DNA of 64,000 bases, taken from the NCBI RefSeq assembly GCF_964031085.1, contig NZ_OZ035001.1, forward strand, positions 186,001 to 250,000, in the 5' to 3' direction. The stretch is from Spiroplasma endosymbiont of Asaphidion curtum (lineage in GTDB: Bacteria > Bacillota_I > Bacilli_A > Mycoplasmatales > Nriv7). Shown here piece after piece: positions 38,608-50,142 of the stretch (position 1 is the stretch's first letter; every line of letters starts with the position of its first letter). The position numbers were made by a program, and so were the translations under genes. The notes under the pieces were generated by a model. That model had not been told where the DNA came from, searched no databases, and saw nothing but the letters and a program-made list of their open reading frames with translations.

Positions 38608-39042
38608 GTGGCTAAAAAAATTAAAAGGATTGCTAAATTACAGTTTAATGCGGTACAAGCTAAACCAGGTCCGGAATTAGCTTCATTAGGGATTAATATG
38701 CCACAATTTTGTCTTGCTTTTAATGATGCAACAAAAACAAGAATGGGTGATGTTGTCCCTGTTGTTATTACTGCTTATGATGATAAATCATTTGATTTTG
38801 TTTTAAAAACAACCCCAGCAGTTGTTTTATTAAAAAGAGCAGCTAATATTGAAAAAGGTTCAAGTAGTAGTAAAAAAGAAAAAGCAGCAACGATTACTGA
38901 AGATAAAATCAGAGAAATTGCTGAATATAAAATGGTTGATTTAAATGCTAATGATATTGAAAAGGCAATGAAAATTATTGAAGGAACAGCAAGAAATATG
39001 GGAATTGTTGTTGAAAAGCTATCAAAAGGGGAACAAAAATAG
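38608..39042 (+). CDS. rplK: ribosomal protein L11 (144 aa)
   Basis: 50S GTPase-centre protein. (M)AKKIKRIAKLQFNAVQAKPGPELASLGINMPQFC...FNDATKTRMGDVVPVVITAYDD is typical of L11. GTG at 38608 is chosen because it gives the family start AKK and lies 8 bases after TAGGAGGTG. Cotranscribed with rplA two bases downstream. Confidence 0.92.
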   Translation: MAKKIKRIAKLQFNAVQAKPGPELASLGINMPQFCLAFNDATKTRMGDVVPVVITAYDDKSFDFVLKTTPAVVLLKRAANIEKGSSSSKKEKAATITEDKIREIAEYKMVDLNANDIEKAMKIIEGTARNMGIVVEKLSKGEQK

Positions 39043-39044
39043 TT

Positions 39045-39746
39045 ATGGTAATTGTTAAAAAGAGTCGTTATTCTAAAAATTATCAAAAAGTATTCCAAAT
39101 GTTTGATAAAACTAAAATATATTCGATTGATGAAGCTATTTCATTAGTTAAAAAAACTTCAATAACAAAATTTGATGCTACAGTTGAATTAGCTTTTTGT
39201 TTAAATATTGATCCAAGACATGCTGATCAACAACTTCGTGGAGCGTTAGTATTACCGGCAGGAACTGGTAAAAAACAAAGAATTTTAGTATTAACTAATA
39301 GTATGAATCAAGTAGCTATTGATAATAAAGCTGATTTTGTTGGTGGTAAAGATTTAATTGAAAAAATTCAAAAAGAAAATTGATTTGATTTTGATGTTAT
39401 TATTGCAACACCAGATATTATGGTTGAATTAGGAAAAATTGGTAAAATATTAGGACCTAAGGGTTTAATGCCAAATCCGAAAATGGGAACGGTAACTACT
39501 GATGTTCAAAAAGCAATTTCAGAAGTTCGTAAGGGGAAGATTGAATATCGTGTTGATAAGCAAGGTAATGTTCATGTAATTATTGGTAAAGTTTCTTTTA
39601 GTGAAGAACAGTTAAAGCAAAATTATCAAACTATTTATGAAACGCTTAGAAAAGCTCGCCCAGCAGCTGTTAAAGGTACTTATATAAAAAATATTAGTAT
39701 TACTACTACTATGGGGCCAGCGATTAAAGTTGCTATTGAGTATTAA
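39045..39746 (+). CDS. rplA: ribosomal protein L1 (233 aa)
   Basis: 50S L1-stalk protein and usual repressor of its own operon. Conserved [16 protein letters not shown] and [20 protein letters not shown]. One TGA is read as Trp (KENWFDFDVII). Length normal. It follows rplK by two bases and is followed by a GU-rich terminator. Confidence 0.93.
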
Positions 39747-39783
39747 AGATATAATTATTATTAGGAATTAAAATAATGTTTTA

Positions 39784-39820
39784 AAGTGGTAGAGAATATT
39801 TTTCTTTACTATTTTTTTAT
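39784..39820 (+). terminator. terminator after rplA
   Basis: AGTGGTAGAGAA can pair with TTTCTTTACTAT using several G-U pairs, followed by seven T. It lies directly before an IS30 fragment. Confidence 0.5.
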
Positions 39821-39822
39821 AT

Positions 39823-40005
39823 GCTGAATTATACTTGTAAGTGCAAGTAAATAAAATTGCAAAAAATCTCATATAAAAATTTCATGATGCTAAGTTTATT
39901 TTAGAAAAAACAAAGCAAGGAGTTTTTATATGGGTTACAAATATCTTGGCATATATGAAAGAATTTATATTGAGAATCAATTGAAGTTTAAAGTAAAAAT
40001 TAGTG
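39823..40005 (+). mobile_element. IS30-type element, 5' end fragment
   Basis: Left terminus and the first ~25 codons of the transposase (from ATG 39930, with YLG for HLG), then an abrupt join to viral sequence. Confidence 0.83.
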
Positions 40006-40218
40006 TAGAAACCATATACATATGACAAGATTTTGGTTTTTACAAGCTTGCTCTTAATTAATAAATAAATACGAGCTCATTTATTTATTACAAGAAATAT
40101 AAGGTTAAATTAATATTTATTATTTTTAGTTATGCCTTGTATTTTTTTGTGCCTTGATAGTAATAAACTAAGTTAATTAGTAAACGAAGTTTACTAACAA
40201 ATTTTGTTAAACATAAAT
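40004..40218 (+). other. plectrovirus intergenic fragment
   Basis: Same sequence as 23231-23288 plus 24369-24510, here without the ISL2-type insertion, so it is the empty site for that element. It keeps the 10-bp hairpin, the GAGCTC palindrome and the TTAGTAAAC/GTTTACTAA hairpin (40177-40197). No viral gene is attached. Confidence 0.65.
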
Positions 40219-40462
40219 AGACTTCTTGCATTACTTATTTATTAAACAAAATTCCTATAAAATATATTTAAAATAGAAATTATAAGGAATTTAAGATTAT
40301 GAAATTTGATAAATTTAATTTTATTAATGATAAAGAATTATTACGATTAACTGGAATAAAGCAAAGTACTTTTAATAAAATGTTAAATATTTTAAAAGAA
40401 GCTGAGTTAAAAAAGTTTAAAAGAGGTGGTAAAAATAATAAATTATCATTAGAAAATAGATT
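40219..40462 (+). mobile_element. ISL2-type element, 5' end only
   Basis: Left end and the first ~54 codons of the transposase (40299 onward), cut within ENRL by the start of an inverted copy. Flanked on the left by AAT. Confidence 0.82.
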
Positions 40463-41217
40463 AGACTTCTTGCATTACTTATTAAAATAATTACAAATTA
40501 TTTGTAAATAAAAAATACTATATAGTAATTTCTAACTTTTATTAGGTTAATACTTATGGATTTTATTAAATGTGTAAATTTTGACACAACAAAAAATTAT
40601 TTTATTATTTAAATTTAATTTTAAATAAATATTTTATGTTATCTATAATTGCAAATTATAAATTGAAGCAATTAAATTAAATCTTAAACTAAATCGTTTT
40701 CTACGATTACGATATTTTTCAGTAATAATTTTAAATTTTTTAAGAATAGCAAAAATATTTTCAATAATAATTCTCATTTTTGAAATTAATTTATTATTAT
40801 GTTTTTGTTCTTTATTTAAAGGGTTTTTCTTTGTTTTTTTCTTAGGTATTAGAACATTACTATGAATTTTTTGTATTCCTTGATAACCATTATCAACTAT
40901 TAATTTAGTATTTTTTAAAATTGGGATTTTTGATTCTTTAAATAAACAAAAATCATGCTTTTTACCGAGAGAAAAATTTGTTGCAATAATTATTTTGCTT
41001 TCTTTTTCAATAATTACTTGTGTTTTAATAGTGTGTTTTTTCTTTTTTCCTGAATAAGATTGTTTTTGTCTTTTTTTGGGCGTTGAATGGGTGTTTCTGT
41101 AGCATCAATAATAATTGTTTTATCATTAAAATAATCATTTATTAATGCTTTTTTACCAGCAAGTTGTTGAAAATCAGGATGTTTGATTAAAATATCTTCA
41201 ATTCACTTGATATTAGT
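40463..41217 (-). mobile_element. ISL2-type element, inverted, 5' part missing
   Basis: Begins with AGACTTCTTGC and carries the second transposase frame (stop 40643-40645) plus the slippery run, but ends at 41217, where IS30 begins; the transposase start is lost. Together with 40219-40462 it makes an inverted fusion. Confidence 0.82.
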
Positions 41218-42299
41218 GCTGAATTATACTTGTAAGTGCAAGTAAATAAAATTGCAAAAAATCTCATATAAAAATTTCATGATGCTAAGTTTATTTTAGA
41301 AAAAACAAAGCAAGGAGTTTTTATATGGGTTACAAACATCTTGGCATATATGAAAGAATTTATATTGAGAATCAATTGAAGTTTAAAGTAAAAATTAGTG
41401 AAATAGCTAAAAATCTTAATCGAAGTATTAGTACTATTATTCGAGAAGTCAATAGAAATAAAGATAGTAATCATTATTTTTCATTAATTGCACAAAATAA
41501 AGCAGAAAACAGAAAACAATCACATGTTTATTTTCATAAGTTTAAAAATAGAGAATTAGTAAAATATGTACAACAAAAATTACTATTAGGTTGATCGCCT
41601 GAACAAATTTATGGCAGAATTAAAAATTTTCATAAAGAATGAATTATTAGTTTTAAAACAATTTACAATTGAATTTATTCTGGATTACTTGAAAAAGTTA
41701 CTAATAAAAATTTAAGAAGAAAAGGTAAGAAACGAAAATCTCAAGAAAATCGCGGTAAATTTAATGATAAATCAATTAAAGAACGAAATATTAATGTTAA
41801 TAATCGTATAACTGTTGGTCATTGAGAAGGTGATACTGTAGTATCATCACGAGGTAAAAGTAAATCATGTTTAATAACTTTAGTTGAAAGAACATCAAGA
41901 TTTACTTTAGCAATGTTAGTTGAAAATAGAACTACTAAAGTTGTTAACGAAAACATTAGCCATTATTTATCAATTCTTCCAAATAATCTTGTTAAGACTA
42001 TAACATTTGATAGGGGTAAAGAATTTTCTAATTGACAACAACTTGAAAAAAATTTAAATGTGAAAATTTATTTTGCTAATGCGTATTCGCCTTGACAAAG
42101 AGGTACTAATGAAAATACTAATGGTTTAATTAGAGAAAAATTTCCTAAAAAATTTAATTTTTCAAATACTACTAAAAATGCAGTTCATAAATTTATATTG
42201 TCTTTAAACCAAAGACCAAGAAAAATACTAAATTATCTTTCACCAATCGAATATTTGGTTAGAAAAATAATTTAGTTGCACTTAACTTTACAATTTGGC
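41218..42299 (+). mobile_element. IS30-type element, complete
   Basis: 1082 bp with both ends. Directly followed by a second, tandem copy. Confidence 0.9.
41325..42275 (+). CDS. IS30-type transposase (316 aa)
   Basis: Intact. Differs from the reference by KFNDKSIKER (Asp for Gly). Motifs and TGA-encoded Trp as in 10171-11121. Confidence 0.9.
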
Positions 42300-43419
42300 A
42301 GAATTAAAAATTTTCATAAAGAATGAATTATTAGTTTTAAAACAATTTACAATTGAATTTATTCTGGATTACTTGAAAAAGTTACTAATAAAAATTTCAT
42401 GATGCTAAGTTTATTTTAGAAAAAACAAAGCAAGGAGTTTTTATATGGGTTACAAACATCTTGGCATATATGAAAGAATTTATATTGAGAATCAATTGAA
42501 GTTTAAAGTAAAAATTAGTGAAATAGCTAAAAATCTTAATCGAAGTATTAGTACTATTATTCGAGAAGTCAATAGAAATAAAGATAGTAATCATTATTTT
42601 TCATTAATTGCACAAAATAAAGCAGAAAACAGAAAACAATCACATGTTTATTTTCATAAGTTTAAAAATAGAGAATTAGTAAAATATGTACAACAAAAAT
42701 TACTATTAGGTTGATCGCCTGAACAAATTTATGGCAGAATTAAAAATTTTCATAAAGAATGAATTATTAGTTTTAAAACAATTTACAATTGAATTTATTC
42801 TGGATTACTTGAAAAAGTTACTAATAAAAATTTAAGAAGAAAAGGTAAGAAACGAAAATCTCAAGAAAATCGCGGTAAATTTAATGGTAAATCAATTAAA
42901 GAACGAAATATTAATGTTAATAATCGTATAACTGTTGGTCATTGAGAAGGTGATACTGTAGTATCATCACGAGGTAAAAGTAAATCATGTTTAATAACTT
43001 TAGTTGAAAGAACATCAAGATTTACTTTAGCAATGTTAGTTGAAAATAGAACTACTAAAGTTGTTAACGAAAACATTAGCCATTATTTATCAATTCTTCC
43101 AAATAATCTTGTTAAGACTATAACATTTGATAGGGGTAAAGAATTTTCTAATTGACAACAACTTGAAAAAAATTTAAATGTGAAAATTTATTTTGCTAAT
43201 GCGTATTCGCCTTGACAAAGAGGTACTAATGAAAATACTAATGGTTTAATTAGAGAAAAATTTCCTAAAAAATTTAATTTTTCAAATACTACTAAAAATG
43301 CAGTTCATAAATTTATATTGTCTTTAAACCAAAGACCAAGAAAAATACTAAATTATCTTTCACCAATCGAATATTTGGTTAGAAAAATAATTTAGTTGCA
43401 CTTAACTTTACAATTTGGC
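42300..43419 (+). mobile_element. IS30-type element, tandem, left end replaced
   Basis: The first ~95 bases copy an internal part of the transposase gene (compare 41615-41710). They then join at AAAAATTTC to the region just before the gene, so the left terminus and ~45 bases are missing. The right end is normal. A microhomology joint between two copies explains it. Confidence 0.83.
42445..43395 (+). CDS. IS30-type transposase (316 aa)
   Basis: An intact reading frame with its own AAGGAG site, although the element lacks its left terminus. It could act on other copies but not move this one. Confidence 0.87.
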
Positions 43420-43564
43420 TAATAAAATAATTTTTTGTTGTGTCAAAATTTACACATTTAATAAAATCCATAAGTATTAACCTAATAAAAGTTAGAAATT
43501 ACTATATAGTATTTTTTATTTACAAATAATTTGTAATTATTTTAATAAGTAATGCAAGAAGTCT
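43420..43564 (+). mobile_element. ISL2-type right-end remnant
   Basis: The last ~145 bp of the element, ending GAAGTCT at 43564. Its final bases form the stop codon of the neighbouring binding-protein gene. Confidence 0.8.
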
Positions 43565-45212
43565 ATTGTTCAATAACAAAATCATGAATCCCATCATCTT
43601 TAGTTTGCCTTTTAAGAATATTTAAAAATTCTTTCTTACTTAATGGCCTTTCAAGATATGACGCATTTAATAAATCTTGATAAAAAATATTTAATGACTT
43701 TAATACCGTTTGACGAAATATTGCTCCTCATTGCGTTAATGGTGGTGCGGCGGTTGTTATTTGCTTGGCATTCATCAATTCTCATATTTGTGCAATAACC
43801 CGTAAATAAGATTCTGACGAAGCATCATGTAATTTTTGACCATAAGAAGAACCAGTTTCATAGGAAGCTTTATTAATCGGCAAATATCCCGAATCAAAAG
43901 CATAAACTTCATTAGCTTCTTGTGATGTTACATATTTAATAAATGCTTCGGAAATTTTATCTTTAATCGGATCATTCATTTTAAACATGGCAATTCCTGG
44001 GCCTTGTTGAATAGCATACTTACCAGCAGCAGAAAATGGTAACGGTAACACTCAAATATCCTCAGGTTTAAGTCGTTTTTCCTGTAACAAAAACTGAACT
44101 CCTGATGTTGAACCAATACCGACTAAAGCTTTAGATTGATTAAACAAGGTACTAGCAAATGTCCCCTGTGGTGATGTTGCTGTTGGTACTTTAACATGCA
44201 ATCCTGTATTGCGCTTAATATCATTAGATGGACGATTAGCTAAATCTTTTAACTCTTGAAGACCGCTTAAATGTTTCTGCAATATTTCAAAAGATTTTCC
44301 TTTTAAGTTTAAAACGAATTTACCACTACTATTTTCATGATAAAGAAATTCATTAGTTTTTGTTTTAGAATTTAATGTCTCACTATTAGCATATTGTGCA
44401 TATAATCCATTAGGCAAATCATCCATCGCTACTGCATACACTTCATTAAGATTCTTTAAATTAGCTAAATTTTTTAATAAGTGACTAGTTACTTGCACTA
44501 AACTAAGATAACTACTTCAAGTAATAATTCCCGCTTTCATTGTTTCCAGAGAATTTCATTGTTTTAAAACACTAAGTTGAGCTTGAAATTTACTTCAATC
44601 AATACTTTTATTAACTTTTCATTGTCCATTCATTCCTTGATAATTACTTAAATTATCGCCAAGTGGTAATAACAAATTTGCTTGGGGGATTAAACCATCA
44701 ATTTTAGCAAATACTTCTAACAATAATTTCTTATTAATAAACATTAAATCTAATGATTTTCCAATGGGAACTGTATATTGTTTACCCTTATACATTGTTT
44801 CTTGTCAATAAGAATCAATAATGCTTGGTTTATCAATGTAAGAACTAAGATCGGGAACCTTAACATCAACTAACTGTTCTTGTAAAGTTTTAGAATATTT
44901 AACAACCTCATCAGCATAACTAGTAAACAAATTAGGTAATTTTCTCACGCCATAATAACCAGTATTAACTTCCTTCTCAACACCATTATTTTGAACAAAT
45001 TTTAAAATTATTTTGCGATGATCAAATTCCGAGTTATCAGCATTGACCTTATTAAAATTATTAATAACATTTTCTAAAGCATTTCATTGAAATTGACCTT
45101 TTATAAAATAAGTTGTCATAATGACATTTCGTTCCGAATGACTACAAGCAAAAATTGTTAAAATCGAACTTAATCAAATTGTTGCTGTTAACATTACCTT
45201 AATTTTTTTCAT
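43563..45212 (-). CDS. sugar-type ABC transporter substrate-binding lipoprotein (549 aa)
   Basis: A 549-aa extracellular binding protein, lipid-anchored through a lipobox FAC (Cys ~23) after a hydrophobic signal. GQFQWNALENVINNFNK near the start and GSTSGVQFLLQ...PGIAMFKMNDPIKDKISEAFIKYVTS in the second half fit family-1 sugar/glycerol-phosphate binding proteins. It is last in the operon with two permeases and an ATPase. Its stop TAG is partly formed by the end of an ISL2-type remnant, so the original C-terminus may have been a little different. The substrate is not determinable. Confidence 0.8.
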
Positions 45213-45238
45213 TAATTATTATTCCTTCCTATTAAATC

Positions 45239-46255
45239 CTAGCCCTTAGTTCCACTACTATCTTTTGTAATACTATTAATAATACGTTTCTTAGTAAGTA
45301 AATATAAAACAATCATTGGCAAAATAGAAATAACAGCAGATGCCATTTTTAAATGCTGTGGATCTCTTAGCGTACTTGGATTATTAGGTCATGGTTCTGT
45401 TACTTGAATTAATTCTCATAATAACATTGGTAAAGTTACTCATTTTGAATCAGCATCTAAAACTGTTACTGGTCATAATACTGCATTCCAACTAGCAATA
45501 AAAGATATTAATCCTGCTATTCATAATACTGGTTGAACTAATGGCAGCGCTACTTTTCAAAAGAATTTAAAAGTTGATAACCCATCAATCTTACTAGCAC
45601 TAACAATTGATTTCGGAATCCCTTCAAATGCTTGGCGTAACATAAAAATTGTAAAAGCCGAAGCAATAAATGGAATTACTAATGCTTCTAAGGTATTATC
45701 TCATACAATCCGTAACATTAGCAAATACTGCCCAATCATAATCGTTTCCCCAGGAATCATTAATGTTGATAATAACAAAATAAATATTGCTTCCCGAAAC
45801 TTTGTCCGATAATGTGCTAAAGCAAACCCTGCTAAAGCACAAATAAATAATTTCAATATTGTGGAAAGAAATGCTACTAAAAATGAATTAAATAAATACT
45901 TGCCAACATTAATTTGTGAATTTTCTAAAAGATATGTATACCACTTAAAAGTTCAAATTTCAGGTCATAATCCTTGCGGTTTTGTTGGATCTAAATCAGC
46001 ATCAGTTTTAAATGAAGTAATAATCATTCAGTAAAATGGAAAAACAACAATAATAGCCATAACTAATAAAAATAAGAATCGCATTGCAATGCTAATTCAT
46101 TTTTCTCAACCTTTATCTTTATTTCCGGCCATTTGTTGTGTAAAATTGGTTTTGCGCACAACAGTTTGACGACTGACTCAAGTTTTAAATCATAAACTAA
46201 TTTTATTGCAACTCATCTTTAACAATTCATTAATTTTCTTGCCGAAATTATTCAT
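45239..46255 (-). CDS. sugar-type ABC transporter permease, UgpE/MalG-like (338 aa)
   Basis: Binding-protein-dependent permease with a basic ~50-residue N-terminus and six membrane segments. The coupling loop is VSASKIDGLSTFKFFWKVALPLVQPVL. The ribosome binding site TTAGGAG lies upstream. It pairs with the 322-aa permease. The arrangement resembles the MG187-MG189 transporter of mycoplasmas. Confidence 0.83.
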
Positions 46256-46267
46256 CAATAAAATCTC

Positions 46268-47236
46268 CTAACTATATTTTCTTGATAATTGTTTACTAAT
46301 AATTCGTGTTACAATTGTAATTAATAAAATAATTATCATTAAGATTATTGAAGCTGCAGCAGCTTCATTGTAACTAGCATTCATTCGGCGTTGAAAAATT
46401 CAAAAAACGACTGTTTGAATCTGATAAGTAGATGCTTGAACATAATTAGCATATAATCCTAAAGGAAATATTTTAAAAGAATCAATTAACCCAATAGTAA
46501 ATAAGTAAATTAACATCGGAATAACTAAAGGTACTGTCACTTTAAATAACTGCTTACTTTTACTCATCCCATCAATGGCTGCAGCTTGATAATAATGATT
46601 ATTTATTTTTAATAACGCTGTTGTTAACATAATGATATTAAAAGGTAATGATTTTCATATTCCATAAATAATTAAAACTCAAATCGCATAATTAGCATCA
46701 TTTAATCAAGGTCGTTTTTCCAAACCAAAAAGAGCAAACAAAGTATTCATTACTCCTTCAGGACTAAAAATAAAAGCAAAAGTCATGGCAACAGCCATCA
46801 CACTAGTAACATATGGCAAAAAGAAAATACCTTGCAAAAAATTAAAAATTCGTTTTGACATAATGCTAGTTAACGACTTAGCAACTATCAATGAAATAAT
46901 TAATGATAAAGGTACAACTGCTGTTGAATAAATTAAGGAATTTTTTAAAGCAATTTGAAATTCACGATTTTTTCATACTAATTCAAAATGCTTTCACGAA
47001 AATTTAAAAGCAATTTCCGGACCACCATTAACAGCTGTTCTAGCAACAATAAAAATTGCATAAAACATAAATATTCCTAATAATGCTAATGCTGGTGTTA
47101 ACCAAATTAATGAAATAAGAGTACTATCGCGTTTTTGAGCATTATTAGGTTTTTTATAATATCGCTTTAAATAATTAAAAAAATTTTGTGAAGATTTTGT
47201 TTGTAAAGATTTTTCAATCGGTTTTTTACTAGCCAT
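46268..47236 (-). CDS. sugar-type ABC transporter permease, UgpA/MalF-like (322 aa)
   Basis: Permease with about six membrane segments and the coupling motif QAAAIDGMSKSKQLFKVTVPLVIPML. The ATG overlaps the stop of the ATPase gene (TAATG). Twelve bases separate its stop from the next start. Intact with TGA as Trp. Confidence 0.83.
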
Positions 47237-49158
47237 TAAACAACCTCCACTGTTAATTCAGTTTCTGGATCAAATAAAAAAATCGTCTTTTTAACAAAAT
47301 TAATTTTTACTTTTTCACCGTGTTCATAAAACTTATCTTCATCCATATCATAAACTGCTTTAACATATTCATTATTTCTAATCTTAATAGTTACAAAGGC
47401 ACTCCGACCTAATTCTTCAAACAAAGAAATTTCACCAATTAAAGGTTCTTTATTAACAAACTTAGTATTTAATGAATCACTATTTAATTTTAAATCTTCA
47501 GGGCGAATACCAATAGTAATATAACCATGTTTAGCTTTTATGGCTTTACCAATCTTAATTTCATCAATTCAAATATTATGTTGCTTATCAATTATCCCAT
47601 TAAAAAAGTTCATTGCGGGATTACCAATAAATTGTGCAACAAATTTATTAACTGGTTGATTATACACTTCATGTGGTGTTCCAACTTGTTGTAAGACCCC
47701 TTGCTTCATAATATAAATATAATCAGATATTGACATTGCTTCTTCTTGATCATGAGTTACAAAAATTGCTGTAATTTGTGATTTTTGTTGAAAACGCCGA
47801 ATTCACTCCCTTGTTGTTACTCTTAACTTGGCATCTAAATTAGATAACGGTTCATCTAACAATAAAATATCTGGAGCTTTAACAATTGCTCTCGCAATCG
47901 CTACTCTTTGCTGTTGACCACCAGATAAATTAGCTGGTCGTTTCTTTAATTGATTACTAATTTCTACTTGCTGAGCAACAAGATTAACACTCTTACTAAC
48001 TTCTTTTCTAAATGAAGTTAATTGTTGCTTTAATGCTTGTAATTCATTATTTAATTGCTCATCAGTTTTTATTGTTATTAATGCTGGTGATAACTGATAA
48101 TATTCATTAGCAATTGTTGTTAATTTTATTAACATCTCATCATAAGCTACTAATAAATTATTGCCAATTTTCTTTTGATACTTATCAAGTCCCTTTTGTT
48201 CTTCTTTATCTCATAATTGCTGATGTTTCTTAAAAAAACTCACATACTTACTATGACTCAAACTATATTGTAAAGCATGATCTTTTTTCTGTTGTTTTTT
48301 AAAATTTTTAACTAATTCATTATATGCTTTTTGATGATCTTTCATTACAATTTTTAAAGCATTTAGCTTACTTTTAGCAGGATTTAAATAATTATATTTC
48401 ATTTGCAATAAAAACTTATTAATTGCAAAATTAATTTCCCGAGTTTTAAAATTCTTATTTGTTGTTTTAAAACTACTTAAATTATTATTAATAGTTATTT
48501 TTAACTGTGAAATATTATGATAAATTAAATTTAAAAAATCACAATATTTAATATGAACAGCTAATCTTGACTGATCATATCACTGACTATGAATCCGATT
48601 ACGAAATGTTTCTAAATGCTTTTCATTATAAATTATTGCTGCTTCACGCTTATGAAATTTAAAAATATCTGCTAAATAATTAGCAATCATTTCATTAACT
48701 AACTTATCATAAGTTTCTAAATACTCAGAAAGTAATATTGCAATCTGATCTTTAAATCTTTGTTTTTCAACATTTAAACCACTATCTTGCAAATTTTTAA
48801 TTAATAACCGAATATTAGTATTACTGTTTCTAACAGTTCGCTTAAATTTTTTATCTTGATATAAAGGCAAAGCAATATTTTTAAAAACATTTAAATGCGG
48901 ATATAAAGCATAATTTTGGAATATTAAACCAATATTACGATTTTGCGGTGACCATTTGGTTACATCTTTACCATTAAAAATAATTTGTCCCTGACTAACT
49001 TGTAATAATCCCGCAATCGCATAAAGCGTTGTTGATTTTCCACAACCAGATGGTCCTAACAAAGTAACTAATTGTCCTGTCTTCACATGCATATTAAAAT
49101 TATTGACCGCTAATGTTTCACCATAATCAATACTAATATTTTTTAAAATAACATTCAT
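47236..49158 (-). CDS. ABC transporter ATPase with long internal insertion (640 aa)
   Basis: A UgpC/MalK-type ATPase. Walker [10 protein letters not shown] (~residue 35) and Q-loop [10 protein letters not shown] (~80) are followed by about 290 extra residues, mostly charged and helical. Then come signature LSGGQQQR (~411), Walker [21 protein letters not shown] and a C-terminal regulatory domain. A similar insertion is known in the MG187-type ATPase of mycoplasmas. First gene of the operon; TATAAT-like sequence lies ~45 bases upstream. Confidence 0.87.
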
Positions 49159-49248
49159 TTAAAACTCCCTGAAATATTAATTTCCATAAGCAATTATATT
49201 AGAAAACAACAATTTTTAAAAGGATTTATAAAATTATTTAAAAAAAGA

Positions 49249-49280
49249 AAAATACACTTATATTTGTAAATGTATTTCAA
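49249..49280 (-). terminator. terminator after lipoprotein gene
   Basis: AAATACA and TGTATTT arms with TTA/TAT inner pairs form a hairpin, followed on the minus strand by TTTTTCTTTTTTT. It separates the lipoprotein gene from the ABC operon. Confidence 0.65.
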
Positions 49281-49322
49281 AATTAATATGATTAAGATTT
49301 AAATATTACTAACGACTAAAAT

Positions 49323-49705
49323 CTAACTTACTACTTTTTTAGTAAAATTATATTTAACTGTTTTGGATGCTGTTCCTTTTTCTTCTAATGTCTTAACAGT
49401 AATATCGACAGTGGCAGTAGTACCAGTTACATCAATTTCTCCAGGATCAATTAAATCAATCTGCGAATTCGCTTGATCAATTTGCAATCCTATCTTAATT
49501 AGTAGATCATATACAATTAGACCAGTCAAGTCATGCGAAACTCACCATTTCTCATCAACATCTTTTATTTCCACAGTATCTGGCAACGCATTAATGCGAG
49601 CATCAACACTTTTTAAACTACAAGATACTGTCAGCATTACTGTCATTAATGTCATGGGGGGGTTAATGTTAAGGTTGCCAAAAATGATATAAAACTTTTT
49701 TTCAT
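49323..49705 (-). pseudogene. lipoprotein gene switched out of frame at a G7/C7 tract
   Basis: ATG at 49705 after AAAAGGAG starts MKKSFISFLATLTLTP. A run of seven C (plus-strand G at 49656-49662) then shifts the frame to an early stop. With eight C the frame continues MTLMTVMLTVSC, giving a lipobox (VSC), and a 127-aa lipoprotein with a C-terminal TVDITVKTLEEKGTASKTVKYNF domain like those of Spiroplasma surface lipoproteins. It may be phase-variable, a pseudogene, or a homopolymer read error. Confidence 0.6.
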
Positions 49706-49807
49706 ATTTAATTCTCCTTTTCATGTATTGTTATATAAGTTATATTACTGGGAAATAACTAATTTTACAAGATATTAGTTAAAAAGAATTTCTTATCTGC
49801 TTTCATT

Positions 49808-49951
49808 AGACTTGGTACATAACCTTTAATTTTATCTACTATTTTGATAATATTATTTCCTAGGTGAAGCACAAATATTAGATAAATATAAAGAAGAAAG
49901 TGAATTTTATAGTTTGGTAGGTGCAAAATGTTATAGTTATGTACCAAGTCT
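49808..49951 (+). mobile_element. MITE-A copy (144 bp)
   Basis: Perfect ends AGACTTGGTACATAAC. Flanks differ (ATT left, AAA right), suggesting recombination between copies. It lies between the lipoprotein gene and the ECF operon. Confidence 0.86.
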
Positions 49952-50142
49952 AAAGTAAAAAACGAATGTTGAAAAATAGAAAGCAAAAAAACGAAGCTGA
50001 AAATCAATTATAAATATCAATAAATTATATTTATTAGGGGGAATTAATATTTGCTTAATGTTTCCTATTTAACATTCTTTTATTAGTGTGTTAAAATTAA
50101 ATAGTTAAATATTAATTATTTAGATATTTGGGAGTATATTTA

